A DNA stretch of 64,000 bases from Desulfatitalea sp. BRH_c12 (GCA_000961655.1 LADR01000065.1:1-64000), one strand, 5' to 3'. Positions 27,601-37,148 are shown, counted from the first letter of the stretch. Numbers and translations are program-made. The notes: generated from the letters alone by a model not told the origin.

Positions 27601-30006
27601 TCACATATCCAGCTTGAAAAATTGTTCAGGCTCTTCCACGCTTCCCGGCTTGGGCGTATAGCGCTCGGGCACGGTATTTTCCTTGAAACATTCAAAAACG
27701 GTTTCCTTGGATTCCGGGATGGGCAGAAGACCGGTTTTGGCATCGATTTTGGCGAAAACCACGCCCTCGGGCACCTGGAATATGCGCACCGGTTCGTTTT
27801 TCAAAGCTTCCTGCATGAAGCCGAGGAAAATGGGCGCGGCAGCGCGCGCGCCTGTCTCGCCCTCGCCCAGGGAACGTTCCTGGTCGAAGCCGACCCACAC
27901 GCCGGTGATCAAATCCGGCGTATAACCGACAAACCAGGCATCGAAAAGGTTGTTTGTGGTGCCGGTCTTGGCCGCGACCGGCCGGCGCAGGGCCCGTAGG
28001 CGTTGTCCGGTGCCGAACTTGACGACGCCTTCAAGCAGGCTGGTCATGATATAGGCGGTGCTTTCGTCAATCACCTTCTGCCGCGTCGGATTCATCTCTT
28101 CCAGAATGTTTCCTTCACGGTCTTCGATTTTCGTGATGAACGCCGGTTCCACCAGATACCCTTGGTTGGCGAAAACCGAATAGGCCTTGACGATTTCCTG
28201 CAAAGACACGCCCGAGGCACCCAGGGCCAACGACAAGGTGCGCGTCAAATCGGATTCGATGCCCATTTTGTGCGCATAATCGATAGCATAATCGATCCCG
28301 ATATCCTGAAGAATTTTGATGGTCACCACGTTGCGGGATTGCGCCAGGGCATCGCGCAGCAAAGTGGGGCCATGAAATGTTTTTCCATAGTTTTTGGGCT
28401 TCCAGGTGGTATCGTTGCTTTCATCCGCAAACACGACCGGGGCGTCGATAATTACGGTGGCCGGGGTATAGCCCTTGTCGAGGGCGGCTGCGTAAATGAT
28501 GGGCTTAAATGCGGACCCCGGTTGCCGACGCGATTGTGTCGCACGGTTGAACTGGCTCTCTAAAAAATCCCGGCCGCCGACCATGACCTTGACCAGGCCG
28601 GTCCCCGCTTCGATGCACATCAAGGCGCCCTGCGCTTCGGGTGTCTGATCCAGGAACAGGGTCCAGTCGTTGGTTTTTTCATCTTTTTCAGCCAACGCTA
28701 CCAGGATCACGTCGCCGACGGTCACGGCCTGACCCGGCCGGCGCAGATTGGCCAACGCCCCATCTTCATTCGGATTGAACTTGCGCGCCCAGCGCATCGT
28801 ATCCATCTGAATGAGGCCCTGTTCATCGCCCATGCGGACGCTTACCGTCCCCTTCTTGTCGTCCACGGCAGTGACCACCCCCTGGACGCTATCGCCTTGC
28901 GCCGGCGGCTTGCTGGTAAAGGTTTGCCGCTGCTCCTCCAAAAAAAAATCGATTTGATCGCCGGATAAGTGTTGCAAGGGTCCCCGGTATCCCTGGCGGT
29001 GATCCAACTCCTTTAGTCCCTTTTGAATCTCCGCGACGGCCGCTTTTTGCATTTCGATATTGACCGCCGTGTGTATTTTTAAACCGTCGGTGTACAGAGC
29101 CTCTTCGCCATATTTTTTTTCCACATAGCGGCGGACATGTTCCGTATAAATCGGCACCTCTTCCATGTAGTAGTTGCGGCGCGGCTGAATGTCCAGCGGC
29201 ATGCTGATCGCTTCGGAGGCTTCAGTCTGGCTGATGAATCCCTCATCGACCATGCGGGTGAGCACATAGATCTGGCGTTGTTTGGCCCGTTCCGGAAAGT
29301 GAAACGGTGAATACCGGCTGGGCGCTTGGGGCAACCCGGCCAATATCGCGCACTCGGACAAGTTCAGCTCGCTGACCGATTTGCCGAAATAGTTTTCCGC
29401 CGCGGCTTCCACTCCATACGCACCATGACCCAGATAGATCTGGTTCAAATACAGATAAAGGATTTCGTCTTTAGAAAAATCCTTATCGATCTGGTATGCC
29501 AGGATGGCTTCCTTGATTTTGCGATCGTAGCTGCGTTCGGGGGTCAACAGGAAGCTTTTGGTGACCTGCTGCGTGATGGTGCTGCCCCCCTGAACGATCG
29601 TCCCGGCCACGAGGTTTTTTGAGAACGCCCTCAGGATACTGACATAATCGATGCCCCCATGCGTATAGTAGCGGGCGTCCTCGGCGGCGATGAAAGCCTC
29701 GCGGAGTTTTAGCGGTATCTGGTCCAGCGGCACGACGATCCGGCGCTCTTTGTAAAATTCTGCGATTTTGCGATTATCGTCGGAGTAGACCGTGGTGATG
29801 ATCGAAGGGCGGTAATCCTTGAGTGAGCTGATTTGGGGCAGATCACGGCTCAAGTAGTAAAAAAGACCCGCGGTGATGCCGGCGGCCAGCAGCACCACGG
29901 ACAGCGTCAGCCACAAAGACCACTTGATGATCCGAGGCCACCTGCTGCGTTGTTGTTTGAGCGCGCGCTTCTTCAGGATTTGCGAGTTTGTAACGGGTTT
30001 TGCCAT
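27601..30006 (-). CDS. class A penicillin-binding protein (PBP1A type)
   Basis: A 801-residue bifunctional peptidoglycan synthase. It has one membrane anchor near residues 25-50 (WSLWLTLSVVLLAAGITAGLFYY). The glycosyltransferase 51 domain carries AFIAAEDARYYTHGGID (catalytic Glu, about 105) and GGSTITQQVTK. An OB-fold insert (about 310-440, VTAVDDKKGTVSVRMGDE) is typical of PBP1A. The transpeptidase has SAFK (about 500, in QPGSAFKPIIYAAALD), SRN and KTGTT (about 690). The ATG at 30006 is preferred over a TTG three codons before. It is a single gene with the divergent hisI region upstream. Confidence 0.95.
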   Translation of the reverse strand: MAKPVTNSQILKKRALKQQRSRWPRIIKWSLWLTLSVVLLAAGITAGLFYYLSRDLPQISSLKDYRPSIITTVYSDDNRKIAEFYKERRIVVPLDQIPLKLREAFIAAEDARYYTHGGIDYVSILRAFSKNLVAGTIVQGGSTITQQVTKSFLLTPERSYDRKIKEAILAYQIDKDFSKDEILYLYLNQIYLGHGAYGVEAAAENYFGKSVSELNLSECAILAGLPQAPSRYSPFHFPERAKQRQIYVLTRMVDEGFISQTEASEAISMPLDIQPRRNYYMEEVPIYTEHVRRYVEKKYGEEALYTDGLKIHTAVNIEMQKAAVAEIQKGLKELDHRQGYRGPLQHLSGDQIDFFLEEQRQTFTSKPPAQGDSVQGVVTAVDDKKGTVSVRMGDEQGLIQMDTMRWARKFNPNEDGALANLRRPGQAVTVGDVILVALAEKDEKTNDWTLFLDQTPEAQGALMCIEAGTGLVKVMVGGRDFLESQFNRATQSRRQPGSAFKPIIYAAALDKGYTPATVIIDAPVVFADESNDTTWKPKNYGKTFHGPTLLRDALAQSRNVVTIKILQDIGIDYAIDYAHKMGIESDLTRTLSLALGASGVSLQEIVKAYSVFANQGYLVEPAFITKIEDREGNILEEMNPTRQKVIDESTAYIMTSLLEGVVKFGTGQRLRALRRPVAAKTGTTNNLFDAWFVGYTPDLITGVWVGFDQERSLGEGETGARAAAPIFLGFMQEALKNEPVRIFQVPEGVVFAKIDAKTGLLPIPESKETVFECFKENTVPERYTPKPGSVEEPEQFFKLDM

Positions 30007-30572
30007 AGTTCCCAACCAAAGCCGGCTAGGCCGGAATGTAAGGTGTAACGTTTAAAATTAAGTGCACGCGGCGCGCGTGTCTGCGCTGCCCACAAAGAGT
30101 CGTCAATTTTATCTAATCCATCTCAACCTTTCTCGAGACGGCACGCTTTTGCGTGAATATGATGCGGTTTTCATCCCGGTTTTGGGGATGATGTTTTCAT
30201 CAGCACCATAAAACCTATCAAAAACAGATCACGACAGCAAGAGAGGGTTCGTTGCGCCAGGGCAATCGCATGTAAACCTTGGCACACAGCGTGCTATTAT
30301 GAGTTCTTTGCTTGGCTCCATATCGTGCTGAAATCCGGTGATCCGGGTGGGTGGTCCGCGCCACCCGGATCACCTCTTCCGTGCTAACCCCCGAAAAGGT
30401 TTTGCCGCGCAAGGGGCGGTGATAATCCCCGCCACGCAGATCTTCCGACACAGGCGGCGGGCTCGAGCGCGGGTCTATATCCCTGGGCCATCGAGAAATT
30501 ATTTGACGTCATGGGCAAGAATCGTTAAGGGAATGAGTTTCTACAAAGTTCGCTGGCAAAGAGGAGCGATAA
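30007..30572. other. intergenic region with a family-2 repeat
   Basis: About 565 bp between the divergent PBP and hisI genes. It holds a short family-2 palindrome at 30337-30405 and promoter sequence for both sides. Open frames here have no family resemblance. Confidence 0.6.
30337..30405. repeat. short family-2 palindromic element
   Basis: CCGGTGATCCGGGTGGGTGGTCC and the partly overlapping GCGCCACCCGGATCACC form a long hairpin with core GGTGGTCCGCGCCACC. Behind it stands GTGCTAACCCCCGAAAAG. It matches the ends of the longer elements at 16443-16715 and 58584-58835, so it is the short or insert-less form. Confidence 0.75.
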
Positions 30573-30956
30573 ATGAAAGCGACACTTGATTTCGATAAAT
30601 TGAATGGATTGGTCCCGGCCGTCGTGCAGGACCATGTGACCGGCGAAGTGTTGATGGTCGGTTTTATGAATCCCGAAGCATGGGAAACGACCCTGCGCAC
30701 CGGCAAAGCGACCTTTTACAGCCGGACCCGTCAAACGCTGTGGACCAAAGGCTTGACCTCGGGCAATGTCCAACTGGTCAAGGAGATCCGGATCGACTGC
30801 GACGACGACACCGTCGTGCTCAAAGTCGCCCAGGTCGGCGGCGCGGCCTGCCACACCGGACATCGCAGCTGTTTTTACAAACGCGTGGACAATGACCGTA
30901 ACATCGAAGTGGTCGGCCAGCCGATCTTCGATCCAAAGGAGGTTTACAAGAAATGA
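30573..30956 (+). CDS. hisI: phosphoribosyl-AMP cyclohydrolase HisI
   Basis: A 127-residue zinc/magnesium enzyme that opens the purine ring of phosphoribosyl-AMP in histidine synthesis. It is the stand-alone (non-HisE) form. Motifs are [24 protein letters not shown] (in parts, about 28-50), WTKGLTSGN, the DCDDDTV acidic site (about 77) and [10 protein letters not shown] (about 95), the zinc cysteine/histidine motif. CAAAGAGGAGCGATAA precedes the ATG. It ends in a 4-bp ATGA overlap with hisG, so the two are coupled. Confidence 0.96.
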   Translation: MKATLDFDKLNGLVPAVVQDHVTGEVLMVGFMNPEAWETTLRTGKATFYSRTRQTLWTKGLTSGNVQLVKEIRIDCDDDTVVLKVAQVGGAACHTGHRSCFYKRVDNDRNIEVVGQPIFDPKEVYKK

Positions 30957-31828
30957 GTTTACCGTTGAAGTTGGGCATACCCAAGGGGAGCCTGCAAAAT
31001 GCCACGATTGCATTGTTCAAGCGTTCGGGGTGGTCGATCGATGTCAATGGCCGCAGCTATTTTCCCGAAATAGACGATGATGAAGTGGAGTGCGCCATCT
31101 GCCGTGCGCAGGAGATGTCCCGCTACGTGGAAAACGGCACCCTGGATGCCGGCCTGACCGGCAAAGACTGGATTGCCGAGAACACGTCCGATGTGCATGT
31201 GGTCGAAGACCTGGTGTACTCCAAAGTCAGTTCGCGCCCGGCGCGCTGGGTTCTGGCGGTCCCTTTCGATTCGGACATCAAGAAACTGGAAGACCTGCGG
31301 GGTAAAAAAATCGCCACCGAACTGGTCGCCTTTACCAAGCGGTTCTTTGCCGAACGCAATATCGACGTGACGGTCGAATTTTCATGGGGCGCGACCGAAG
31401 CCAAAGTGGTCTCCGGGCTGGCCGACGCCATCGTGGAGGTCACCGAAACAGGCAGCACGATCAAGGCCCACGGCTTGCGCATCATCTACGATCTGATGCA
31501 GACCAACACGCAGCTGATCGCCAACCACGAGGCCTGGAAGGACCCGGCCAAGCGGGAAAAGATCGAACAGATCGCCCTTTTGCTGCAGGGGGCTTTGCGC
31601 GGCGAGAAGCTGGTCGGTTTGAAGATGAACGTTTCCAAAGAGAACCTGGAGGCGGTGGTGGGCTTGCTGCCGAGCCTGAATGCCCCCACGGTTTCCCCGC
31701 TGTACCAATCCAAATGGTTCGCAGTGGAAAGCGTGATCAACACCCATGTCGTGCGTGAACTGATTCCCAGGTTGCTCAAAGCCGGTGCTGAAGGAATCAT
31801 CGAATATCCTTTGAATAAAGTAGTGTAG
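30953..31828 (+). CDS. hisG: ATP phosphoribosyltransferase HisG, long form
   Basis: Catalyses the first step of histidine synthesis, joining ATP and PRPP. At 291 residues it is the long form with a C-terminal ACT-like regulatory domain (about 215-291, [19 protein letters not shown]), so it should be feedback-inhibited by histidine without HisZ. The catalytic domain shows [32 protein letters not shown] (about 63) and the PRPP loop [17 protein letters not shown] (about 162). It follows hisI with a 4-bp overlap. The rest of the histidine pathway is not in the window. Confidence 0.96.
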   Translation: MSLPLKLGIPKGSLQNATIALFKRSGWSIDVNGRSYFPEIDDDEVECAICRAQEMSRYVENGTLDAGLTGKDWIAENTSDVHVVEDLVYSKVSSRPARWVLAVPFDSDIKKLEDLRGKKIATELVAFTKRFFAERNIDVTVEFSWGATEAKVVSGLADAIVEVTETGSTIKAHGLRIIYDLMQTNTQLIANHEAWKDPAKREKIEQIALLLQGALRGEKLVGLKMNVSKENLEAVVGLLPSLNAPTVSPLYQSKWFAVESVINTHVVRELIPRLLKAGAEGIIEYPLNKVV

Positions 31829-31846
31829 GAAACCGCGGCTTGGCAG

Positions 31847-31890
31847 TCTCGTAAACAGGCATCTCGAATGGATTACGACTGTTTACGAGA
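31847..31890. terminator. hairpin between hisG and the aminotransferase gene
   Basis: TCTCGTAAACAG and CTGTTTACGAGA form a perfect 12-bp stem with a 20-nt loop, starting 19 bp after the hisG stop and ending about 30 bp before the next ATG. There is no T run, so it may be an attenuator, processing site or protein site, not a simple terminator. Confidence 0.5.
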
Positions 31891-31920
31891 TCATCCGGCT
31901 TAGTGAGGGAAAATTCAAAA

Positions 31921-33072
31921 ATGACAACCCGCCGTTGCGAACAGATGACGTCGTTTATCGTCATGGATGTCCTGGAAAAAGCCTGCGAAATGGCCTGCCA
32001 GGGCATCGACGTGATTCATCTGGAGGTCGGCGAACCCGATTTCGATGCGCCGGCCTGCGTCACCGAGGCTGTCACCGGCGCGCTCAAGGCCGGCTTCACC
32101 CACTATACCCACAGTTTGGGAATTCGCGAACTGCGTGAAGCCATCAGTGCCTATTACCTGGACACCTACCAGGTCGCGGTCGACCCGGACCGGATTGTCG
32201 TGACCTCGGGCAGCTCTCCGGCGATCTTCATGGCCTGTGCGGTTTTGCTGGAGGCGGGCGATGAAGCGATTCTGCCGGATCCATACTATGCCTGCTATCC
32301 TAATTTTATCAATTTCGTCCAAGGCCGCTGCGTGACCGTGCCCGTTTACGAAGATGATGGTTTCCAATACCGCCCGGAGGCGATTGCGGAGAAGCTGACC
32401 GCGCGGACCAAGGTCATCTTCGTCAATTCGCCCGCCAATCCGACCGGCACATTATTATCGTCCGAACGCATGCAAACCATTGCCAATATGGGGCCTTATG
32501 TGCTTTCGGACGAGATTTACCATGGATTGGTCTATGAGGGCCGGGCGCATTCCATCCTGGAATTCACCGACAAGGCTTTCGTGGTCAACGGGTTTTCTAA
32601 ATTATTCGCCATGACCGGTCTGCGTTTGGGGTACATGATCGCGCCTCCGCAATTCATGCGATCGATTCAGAAAATGCATCAAAACTTTTTCATTTCAGCC
32701 AATGCCGCGGTTCAGAAGGCCGGTATCGCGGCACTTACCCAATCCCAGGCGGACGTCGCGCGCATGACCGCGATTTATGACGAGCGGCGGCGTTACATGA
32801 TCCAGCGCCTGCGGCAGCTCGGCTTCCGGATTGCCGTCGAACCCACCGGCGCATTTTATGTGTTCGTCAATGCCCGCCACTTGTCCAACGATTCGTATGC
32901 CCTGGCTTTCGATATCCTGGAAAATGCCCATGTCGGGGTCACCCCCGGGATCGACTTCGGTCCGAACGGCGAAGGTTATCTGCGTTTTTCCTATGCCAAT
33001 TCCATTGAAAATATCAAAGAGGGGCTCGACAGGCTCGAGAGATATCTCCGCCTGCGCGTTAAATCCATCTGA
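31921..33072 (+). CDS. class I/II PLP aminotransferase
   Basis: A 383-residue fold-type I aminotransferase of the AspC/ArAT group that moves an amino group between an amino acid and a keto acid. The PLP lysine is in VVNGFSKLFAMTGLRLGY (about residue 229). NSPANPTGT (about 170) and VLSDEIYHGL (Asp and Tyr of the PLP site, about 196) are clear. The substrate-binding Arg is in YLRFSYAN (about 360). GAGGGAAAATTC precedes the ATG. It sits 92 bp after hisG, so a role as HisC is possible, but the sequence is of the general aspartate/branched-chain type. Confidence 0.88.
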   Translation: MTTRRCEQMTSFIVMDVLEKACEMACQGIDVIHLEVGEPDFDAPACVTEAVTGALKAGFTHYTHSLGIRELREAISAYYLDTYQVAVDPDRIVVTSGSSPAIFMACAVLLEAGDEAILPDPYYACYPNFINFVQGRCVTVPVYEDDGFQYRPEAIAEKLTARTKVIFVNSPANPTGTLLSSERMQTIANMGPYVLSDEIYHGLVYEGRAHSILEFTDKAFVVNGFSKLFAMTGLRLGYMIAPPQFMRSIQKMHQNFFISANAAVQKAGIAALTQSQADVARMTAIYDERRRYMIQRLRQLGFRIAVEPTGAFYVFVNARHLSNDSYALAFDILENAHVGVTPGIDFGPNGEGYLRFSYANSIENIKEGLDRLERYLRLRVKSI

Positions 33073-33096
33073 TGGCCTCGCGTTCGCTTGATTGAA

Positions 33097-34644
33097 TCAT
33101 ATTTTTGCTTTTCGCCCAAAGGGAATGCAAAGTTTTTCCATGCGCTTTCTGAGCGTGGGCGGCTTGATGTCAAGCAGCCGGGCCGCCCCATGTTCTCCTT
33201 CCACACGACCGCCGCACAGCTGAAGAACCTGCTGAATGTGACGGGCCATGACGCTGTCCAGGGCCAGTGATTCAGACGATCGGAGCGTCACCGGAACCGG
33301 GCTTCCCACTGTTTTTCCCATGAGCCTGGTCCCAATCTCTTTGAAGTAAAGCCGGCTGCCCTGATTGAGAATCAAGGAGCGCTCAACGGCATTCTCCAAC
33401 TCCCGCACGTTGCCGGGCCAATGGTAGGCCATCAGGCGATCGATGGCATCCGCGGCTGGGATGGGCACGGTCACACGCTTCATTTCACGCGATTTTTTTA
33501 ATATAAAATGTTGCACCAGGGCCGGGATATCTCTTTTGCGCTCTCTGAGCGGGGGGATGGCAATGGGGAAAACCCTGAGCCGGAAATACAAATCCTGTCT
33601 GAATTTTCCCATGGCCATCATTTCCTCCAGGTTCCTGTGGGTCGCTGCAATGATCCGGATATCCACCTTGATGGCGTGGGTTCCGCCGATGCGGTCGATC
33701 TCTTTCTCCTGGAGCACGCGCAGCAGTCTCACTTGCGCCTCGGCCGGCAGCTCTCCGATTTCATCGAGAAACAGCGTTCCCCCATGGGCGCGCTCGATAC
33801 GGCCGCGTTTTTGCGACATCGCACCGGTGAACGCCCCTTTTTCATATCCGAACAGTTCGCTGTCCAACAGCGTTTCGGGGATGGCCCCGCAGTTCACCGC
33901 AATGAATGGTTTGTCTCTGCGGGTGGAGAATTTATGGATGGCATTGGCGATCACCTCTTTGCCTGAACCGGTCTCTCCGAGCAATAATACCGGACTGTCC
34001 AGCGGCGCCACTTGGCGCACCAGTTCCATCACCCCCTTCAAACCAAAGTCCGCACCGACAACATCTTCGCCGGACAACCGGCGCAGTTCGTCCTGCAGGT
34101 AGCGGTTGTCATCTGCCAGATGGTCCCTGAGTGTCACAAGCTCCCGGTACCTGAGAAAATTGGTCAACGCCACAGCGCAGGGTTCGTTGAGCAGGCTCAA
34201 GAGCTGGACATGGTCAGCAGTGAACGTTTCCTTGCCATTGTTGAAAACGGAAAAGACCCCCAGCATTTTCTTTTCCAGCACCAGATCCATGATCACCGAC
34301 GATAGATCAAGGGCATTGAATTTTTCAGCAACCGGGCGTGTCACCGGGTTATCCCTGAGTCGGTCGAACACGCGGACGCGAATAGAGCGCTGGGCCTCTA
34401 TTTGTCGACGGGCTTTTTGGGAAAGCGGGGTTTTAAGGGACATGGCCTCGCCGGAAGCCAGCGTCGCATGGGCCACCGTTTCCACAATACCAAGGTCCCG
34501 GTGGTAGAAGTGCAAACTCATTTGGCCGGCCGGCATGAAATTGCGTATATACAGCAGGCTTTGCCACAAGGCCTTTTCAATCTCGAGGCTGCCGCAGATT
34601 CTCATGGTAAATTCACGGAAAAAATCTTTCTCATCCACCGCCAT
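33097..34644 (-). CDS. sigma54-dependent activator with GAF domain
   Basis: A 515-residue enhancer-binding protein. Residues about 15-165 are a GAF-type sensor (LEIEKALWQSLLYIRNFMPA, LGVFSVFNNGKETF). Residues about 185-415 are the AAA+ domain with Walker A GETGSGKE, the sigma54 loop GAFTGA (intact), Walker B GGTLFLDEIGELP and VRELENAVERS. The C-terminus is a Fis-like helix-turn-helix (GEHGAARLLDIKPPTLRKRME). It is divergent from the small orphan and beta-oxidation set 2. That arrangement, with an inverted repeat and a possible -24/-12 site between them, suggests it activates the operon. Confidence 0.93.
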   Translation of the reverse strand: MAVDEKDFFREFTMRICGSLEIEKALWQSLLYIRNFMPAGQMSLHFYHRDLGIVETVAHATLASGEAMSLKTPLSQKARRQIEAQRSIRVRVFDRLRDNPVTRPVAEKFNALDLSSVIMDLVLEKKMLGVFSVFNNGKETFTADHVQLLSLLNEPCAVALTNFLRYRELVTLRDHLADDNRYLQDELRRLSGEDVVGADFGLKGVMELVRQVAPLDSPVLLLGETGSGKEVIANAIHKFSTRRDKPFIAVNCGAIPETLLDSELFGYEKGAFTGAMSQKRGRIERAHGGTLFLDEIGELPAEAQVRLLRVLQEKEIDRIGGTHAIKVDIRIIAATHRNLEEMMAMGKFRQDLYFRLRVFPIAIPPLRERKRDIPALVQHFILKKSREMKRVTVPIPAADAIDRLMAYHWPGNVRELENAVERSLILNQGSRLYFKEIGTRLMGKTVGSPVPVTLRSSESLALDSVMARHIQQVLQLCGGRVEGEHGAARLLDIKPPTLRKRMEKLCIPFGRKAKI

Positions 34645-34768
34645 TATTCCTCCCGACGTAAGTCAAACGAGCTCCCTTTTCACCCCACATCGTTATGCGG
34701 TTCGCTTTCGAAGAAAAAGTGGAGAGTAGAAAGGTCCCCACGTCTAATCAGATGTTCGAGCCATTTTG

Positions 34769-34820
34769 AAAACTGTATTATGTTACAGATTCTGAATCAA
34801 CTTGAAAATAATACAGTTTT
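34769..34820. promoter_or_regulatory. paired 13-bp inverted repeat, likely activator binding site
   Basis: AAAACTGTATTAT at 34769-34781 is a perfect inverted copy of ATAATACAGTTTT at 34808-34820, with 26 bp between. The left arm runs on into CTGTATTATGTTACAG, itself a CTGTA-N6-TACAG repeat. The pair lies in the gap between a sigma54 activator gene and the beta-oxidation genes, about 70-120 bp before the candidate -24/-12 promoter. That is a usual place for an upstream activating sequence. Confidence 0.6.
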
Positions 34821-34889
34821 TCCTTTGCTATAGGACAGAAATTATCGATCATTTGGGGTAAGGGTCCGTAACATTAGTCATAAAACTTA

Positions 34890-34905
34890 TGGCATGGTTC
34901 ATGTA
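34890..34905 (+). promoter_or_regulatory. candidate sigma54 (-24/-12) promoter
   Basis: TGGCATGGTTCATGTA matches the -24 element TGGCA-G well and the -12 element in part (ATG where TTGC is expected, with T in place of the conserved C). It lies 33 bp before the ATG of the small orphan gene. The support comes mainly from context, the divergent sigma54 activator and the inverted repeat upstream. Confidence 0.4.
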
Positions 34906-34937
34906 CATATAACGGCAGTCAATCAAAGAGGTTGCAC

Positions 34938-35216
34938 ATGGAATGGCTGGAAATCATAAAATTGCGGACGGGCGGGGCCGGTGACCGGGTCATCGATACC
35001 GAGTACCTGCAGCAGTTGAAGATGCGTTTGACAGCGCCTGCCCTGGTGAGCGCCAGAGTGTGTGCCAATGTCTCCATACCCAACGACCTGGTGATCATCC
35101 TGACATGGCTCAACGGGATTCCCGCACCCTGGGGAAGCGATCTGGCGGGTCGCCTCACCCAGGAGCTTAAACAGTACGGACTGGTGGATTACTCCGCCTG
35201 GTCGGACATGGCGTGA
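34938..35216 (+). CDS. small conserved-looking protein of unknown function
   Basis: A 92-residue protein that I do not recognise. AAAGAGGTTGCAC precedes the ATG at 34938. It begins MEWLEIIKLRT, has VIDTEYLQQLKMRLT and then a hydrophobic strand SIPNDLVIILTWLNG followed by PAPWGSDLAGRLTQELKQYGLVDYS. There is no signal peptide, membrane segment or cysteine pair; a single Cys is near 43. Composition and length suggest a small soluble alpha/beta protein. It is the first gene after the sigma54 promoter region, 81 bp before the acyl-CoA dehydrogenase, and may be an accessory or regulatory partner of that pathway. Confidence 0.65.
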   Translation: MEWLEIIKLRTGGAGDRVIDTEYLQQLKMRLTAPALVSARVCANVSIPNDLVIILTWLNGIPAPWGSDLAGRLTQELKQYGLVDYSAWSDMA

Positions 35217-35297
35217 CGGTCGGCAAAACGATTGGCACGGAAGAGGCGATCCGGGGGTTGGACCCCGGACTAAACAAGAAAACGGAGTAAAATCATC

Positions 35298-37112
35298 ATG
35301 GCACAAGTCCTTGTAGACCGAAGAGATGTGGATTTTGTTCTTCACGAACAGTTAAAGATCGAAAAGATCAGCGAGCACGAGAAGTTTGCAGAGTTCACCC
35401 GCAAGACGGTGGACCTCATCCTTTCCGAAGCGCGCAACCTGGCCATCAAAGAAATGCTTCCTACGCTCAAACTGAGCGACGAGCAAGGATGCACCTTTGA
35501 AAAGGGCCAGGTAAAGGTTCCGGACTCGTTTCACAAGCTTTACCACCTTTTCAGGGAGGGCGAATGGATCGCCATGTGCGACACGCCTGAATTCGGCGGA
35601 CAAGGAATGCCCACCACGGTGGCGATGGCTGCGATGAACTATTTCAATGCCGCCAATTTTCCTTTCACGCTGAATGCCATTCTTACCCACGGGGCCGGTA
35701 AATTGGTCGAAAAGTTCGGCACGGACGCGCAAAAAAAAGTTTTCCTCAAAAAAATGTACACCGGACAATGGGGCGGCACCATGCTGCTCACGGAACCGGA
35801 AGCCGGTTCGGATGTGGGCGCCCTGACCACCACGGCTGTCAAAAACGATGACGGCACCTATTCGATCAGCGGCAACAAGATTTTTATCTCCAGCGGTGAC
35901 AGCGACCTGGTGGAAAACACCATCCATCCCGTCCTGGCACGGATTGAAGGCGCACCGGCCGGCACTTCGGGCATTTCCCTGTTTCTCGTGCCCAAGATAC
36001 GGGTCAACGACGATGGCAGTCTGGGCGCAGCGAACGATGTCGTCTGCACCGGAATCGAAGAGAAAATGGGGCTGCATGGCAGCGCCACCTGTTCACTGAC
36101 CCTCGGCGGAAAAGGGCAGTGCCGGGGGACCTTGCTGGGCGAGGTCAACAAAGGCATGCGCGCCATGTTCGTCATGATGAACGATGCGCGCCTGAACGTT
36201 GGGGCGCAGGCTATGGGGTGCGCATCGGCCTCCTTTATGAATGCGCTGAATTATGCCCGGGAAAGAGTTCAGGGAAGAAATCTGCAGGCCACGGGCAAAG
36301 ACGCGCCCGGGGTGCCGATCATCCAGCACCCGGACGTGCGTCGCATGCTGTTGACCATGAAGGCCTACACCGAGGGGATCCGCAGCATCTTGTACTATAC
36401 CGGCTATTGCGAAGACATGATCCGCATCAGCGCTGACGCCGGTGAAAAAGCCCGTTATCAGGGACTGATCGATGTGTTGATCCCCATTGCCAAAGGATAT
36501 GCCTCGGACCGGGCTTTTGACGTCTGCAACATGGGGGTGCAGCTCTACGGCGGCTATGGCTACACCAAGGAATATCCCCAGGAGCAGCTTCTCCGGGATT
36601 GCAAGATCACGCACATCTACGAGGGCACCAACGGCATTCAGGCAATGGATCTTCTGGGAAGAAAATTGGGTCTGAACGGGGGCCAGGCGTTCAAAGATCT
36701 TCTGGACGAAATGACCCGCTGCGTCAGCGGCACCCAGGCAACCGGCGGCCTGGAAGGGGCGGCCTCTTCCCTGGCGCACGCGATCGGCATACTCAGTGAG
36801 GTGGCCCAGCACCTGGAAGCGGCGTCCAGGTCCGCGAAGATGATGGACGCCTTTGCCGCCGCCTATCCATTTATGGACGTCACCGGCGATACGATTCTGG
36901 CCTGGATGTTGTTGTGGCGGGCCTCTGTCGCCGCCCGCAAGCTGGAAGACGGTGCAAAGAAATCCGATGTGCCCTTTTATGAAGGTCAGATCAAGAGCGC
37001 CCGGTTTTTTATTAACGCCATGCTGCCTGTCACGGTCGGAAAAATGAGTGCGATTCTTACGGACGAGGGAACGGTCATGGACATCTCCGATGAGGCCTTC
37101 GGAGGAAAGTAA
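35298..37112 (+). CDS. large acyl-CoA dehydrogenase (three-domain, C-terminal extension)
   Basis: A 604-residue acyl-CoA dehydrogenase of the long type with an extra N-terminal segment (QVLVDRRDVDFVLHEQL) and a C-terminal helical extension, as in DmdC-like enzymes. Motifs are TLKLSDEQGCTFEKG, LLTEPEAGSDVGALTTTA (about 155), GNKIFISSGDSDL, GYGYTKEYPQEQLLRD (about 415) and the catalytic-loop IYEGTNGIQAMDLLGRK (about 440). It would oxidise an acyl-CoA and reduce ETF. It heads the beta-oxidation set 2 operon, with a thiolase and a 3-hydroxyacyl-CoA dehydrogenase downstream. The substrate chain length is unknown. Confidence 0.93.
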   Translation: MAQVLVDRRDVDFVLHEQLKIEKISEHEKFAEFTRKTVDLILSEARNLAIKEMLPTLKLSDEQGCTFEKGQVKVPDSFHKLYHLFREGEWIAMCDTPEFGGQGMPTTVAMAAMNYFNAANFPFTLNAILTHGAGKLVEKFGTDAQKKVFLKKMYTGQWGGTMLLTEPEAGSDVGALTTTAVKNDDGTYSISGNKIFISSGDSDLVENTIHPVLARIEGAPAGTSGISLFLVPKIRVNDDGSLGAANDVVCTGIEEKMGLHGSATCSLTLGGKGQCRGTLLGEVNKGMRAMFVMMNDARLNVGAQAMGCASASFMNALNYARERVQGRNLQATGKDAPGVPIIQHPDVRRMLLTMKAYTEGIRSILYYTGYCEDMIRISADAGEKARYQGLIDVLIPIAKGYASDRAFDVCNMGVQLYGGYGYTKEYPQEQLLRDCKITHIYEGTNGIQAMDLLGRKLGLNGGQAFKDLLDEMTRCVSGTQATGGLEGAASSLAHAIGILSEVAQHLEAASRSAKMMDAFAAAYPFMDVTGDTILAWMLLWRASVAARKLEDGAKKSDVPFYEGQIKSARFFINAMLPVTVGKMSAILTDEGTVMDISDEAFGGK

Positions 37113-37148
37113 CCGGCATCGCCGGTTTAGAGGGAAAAGGAGCTTATC

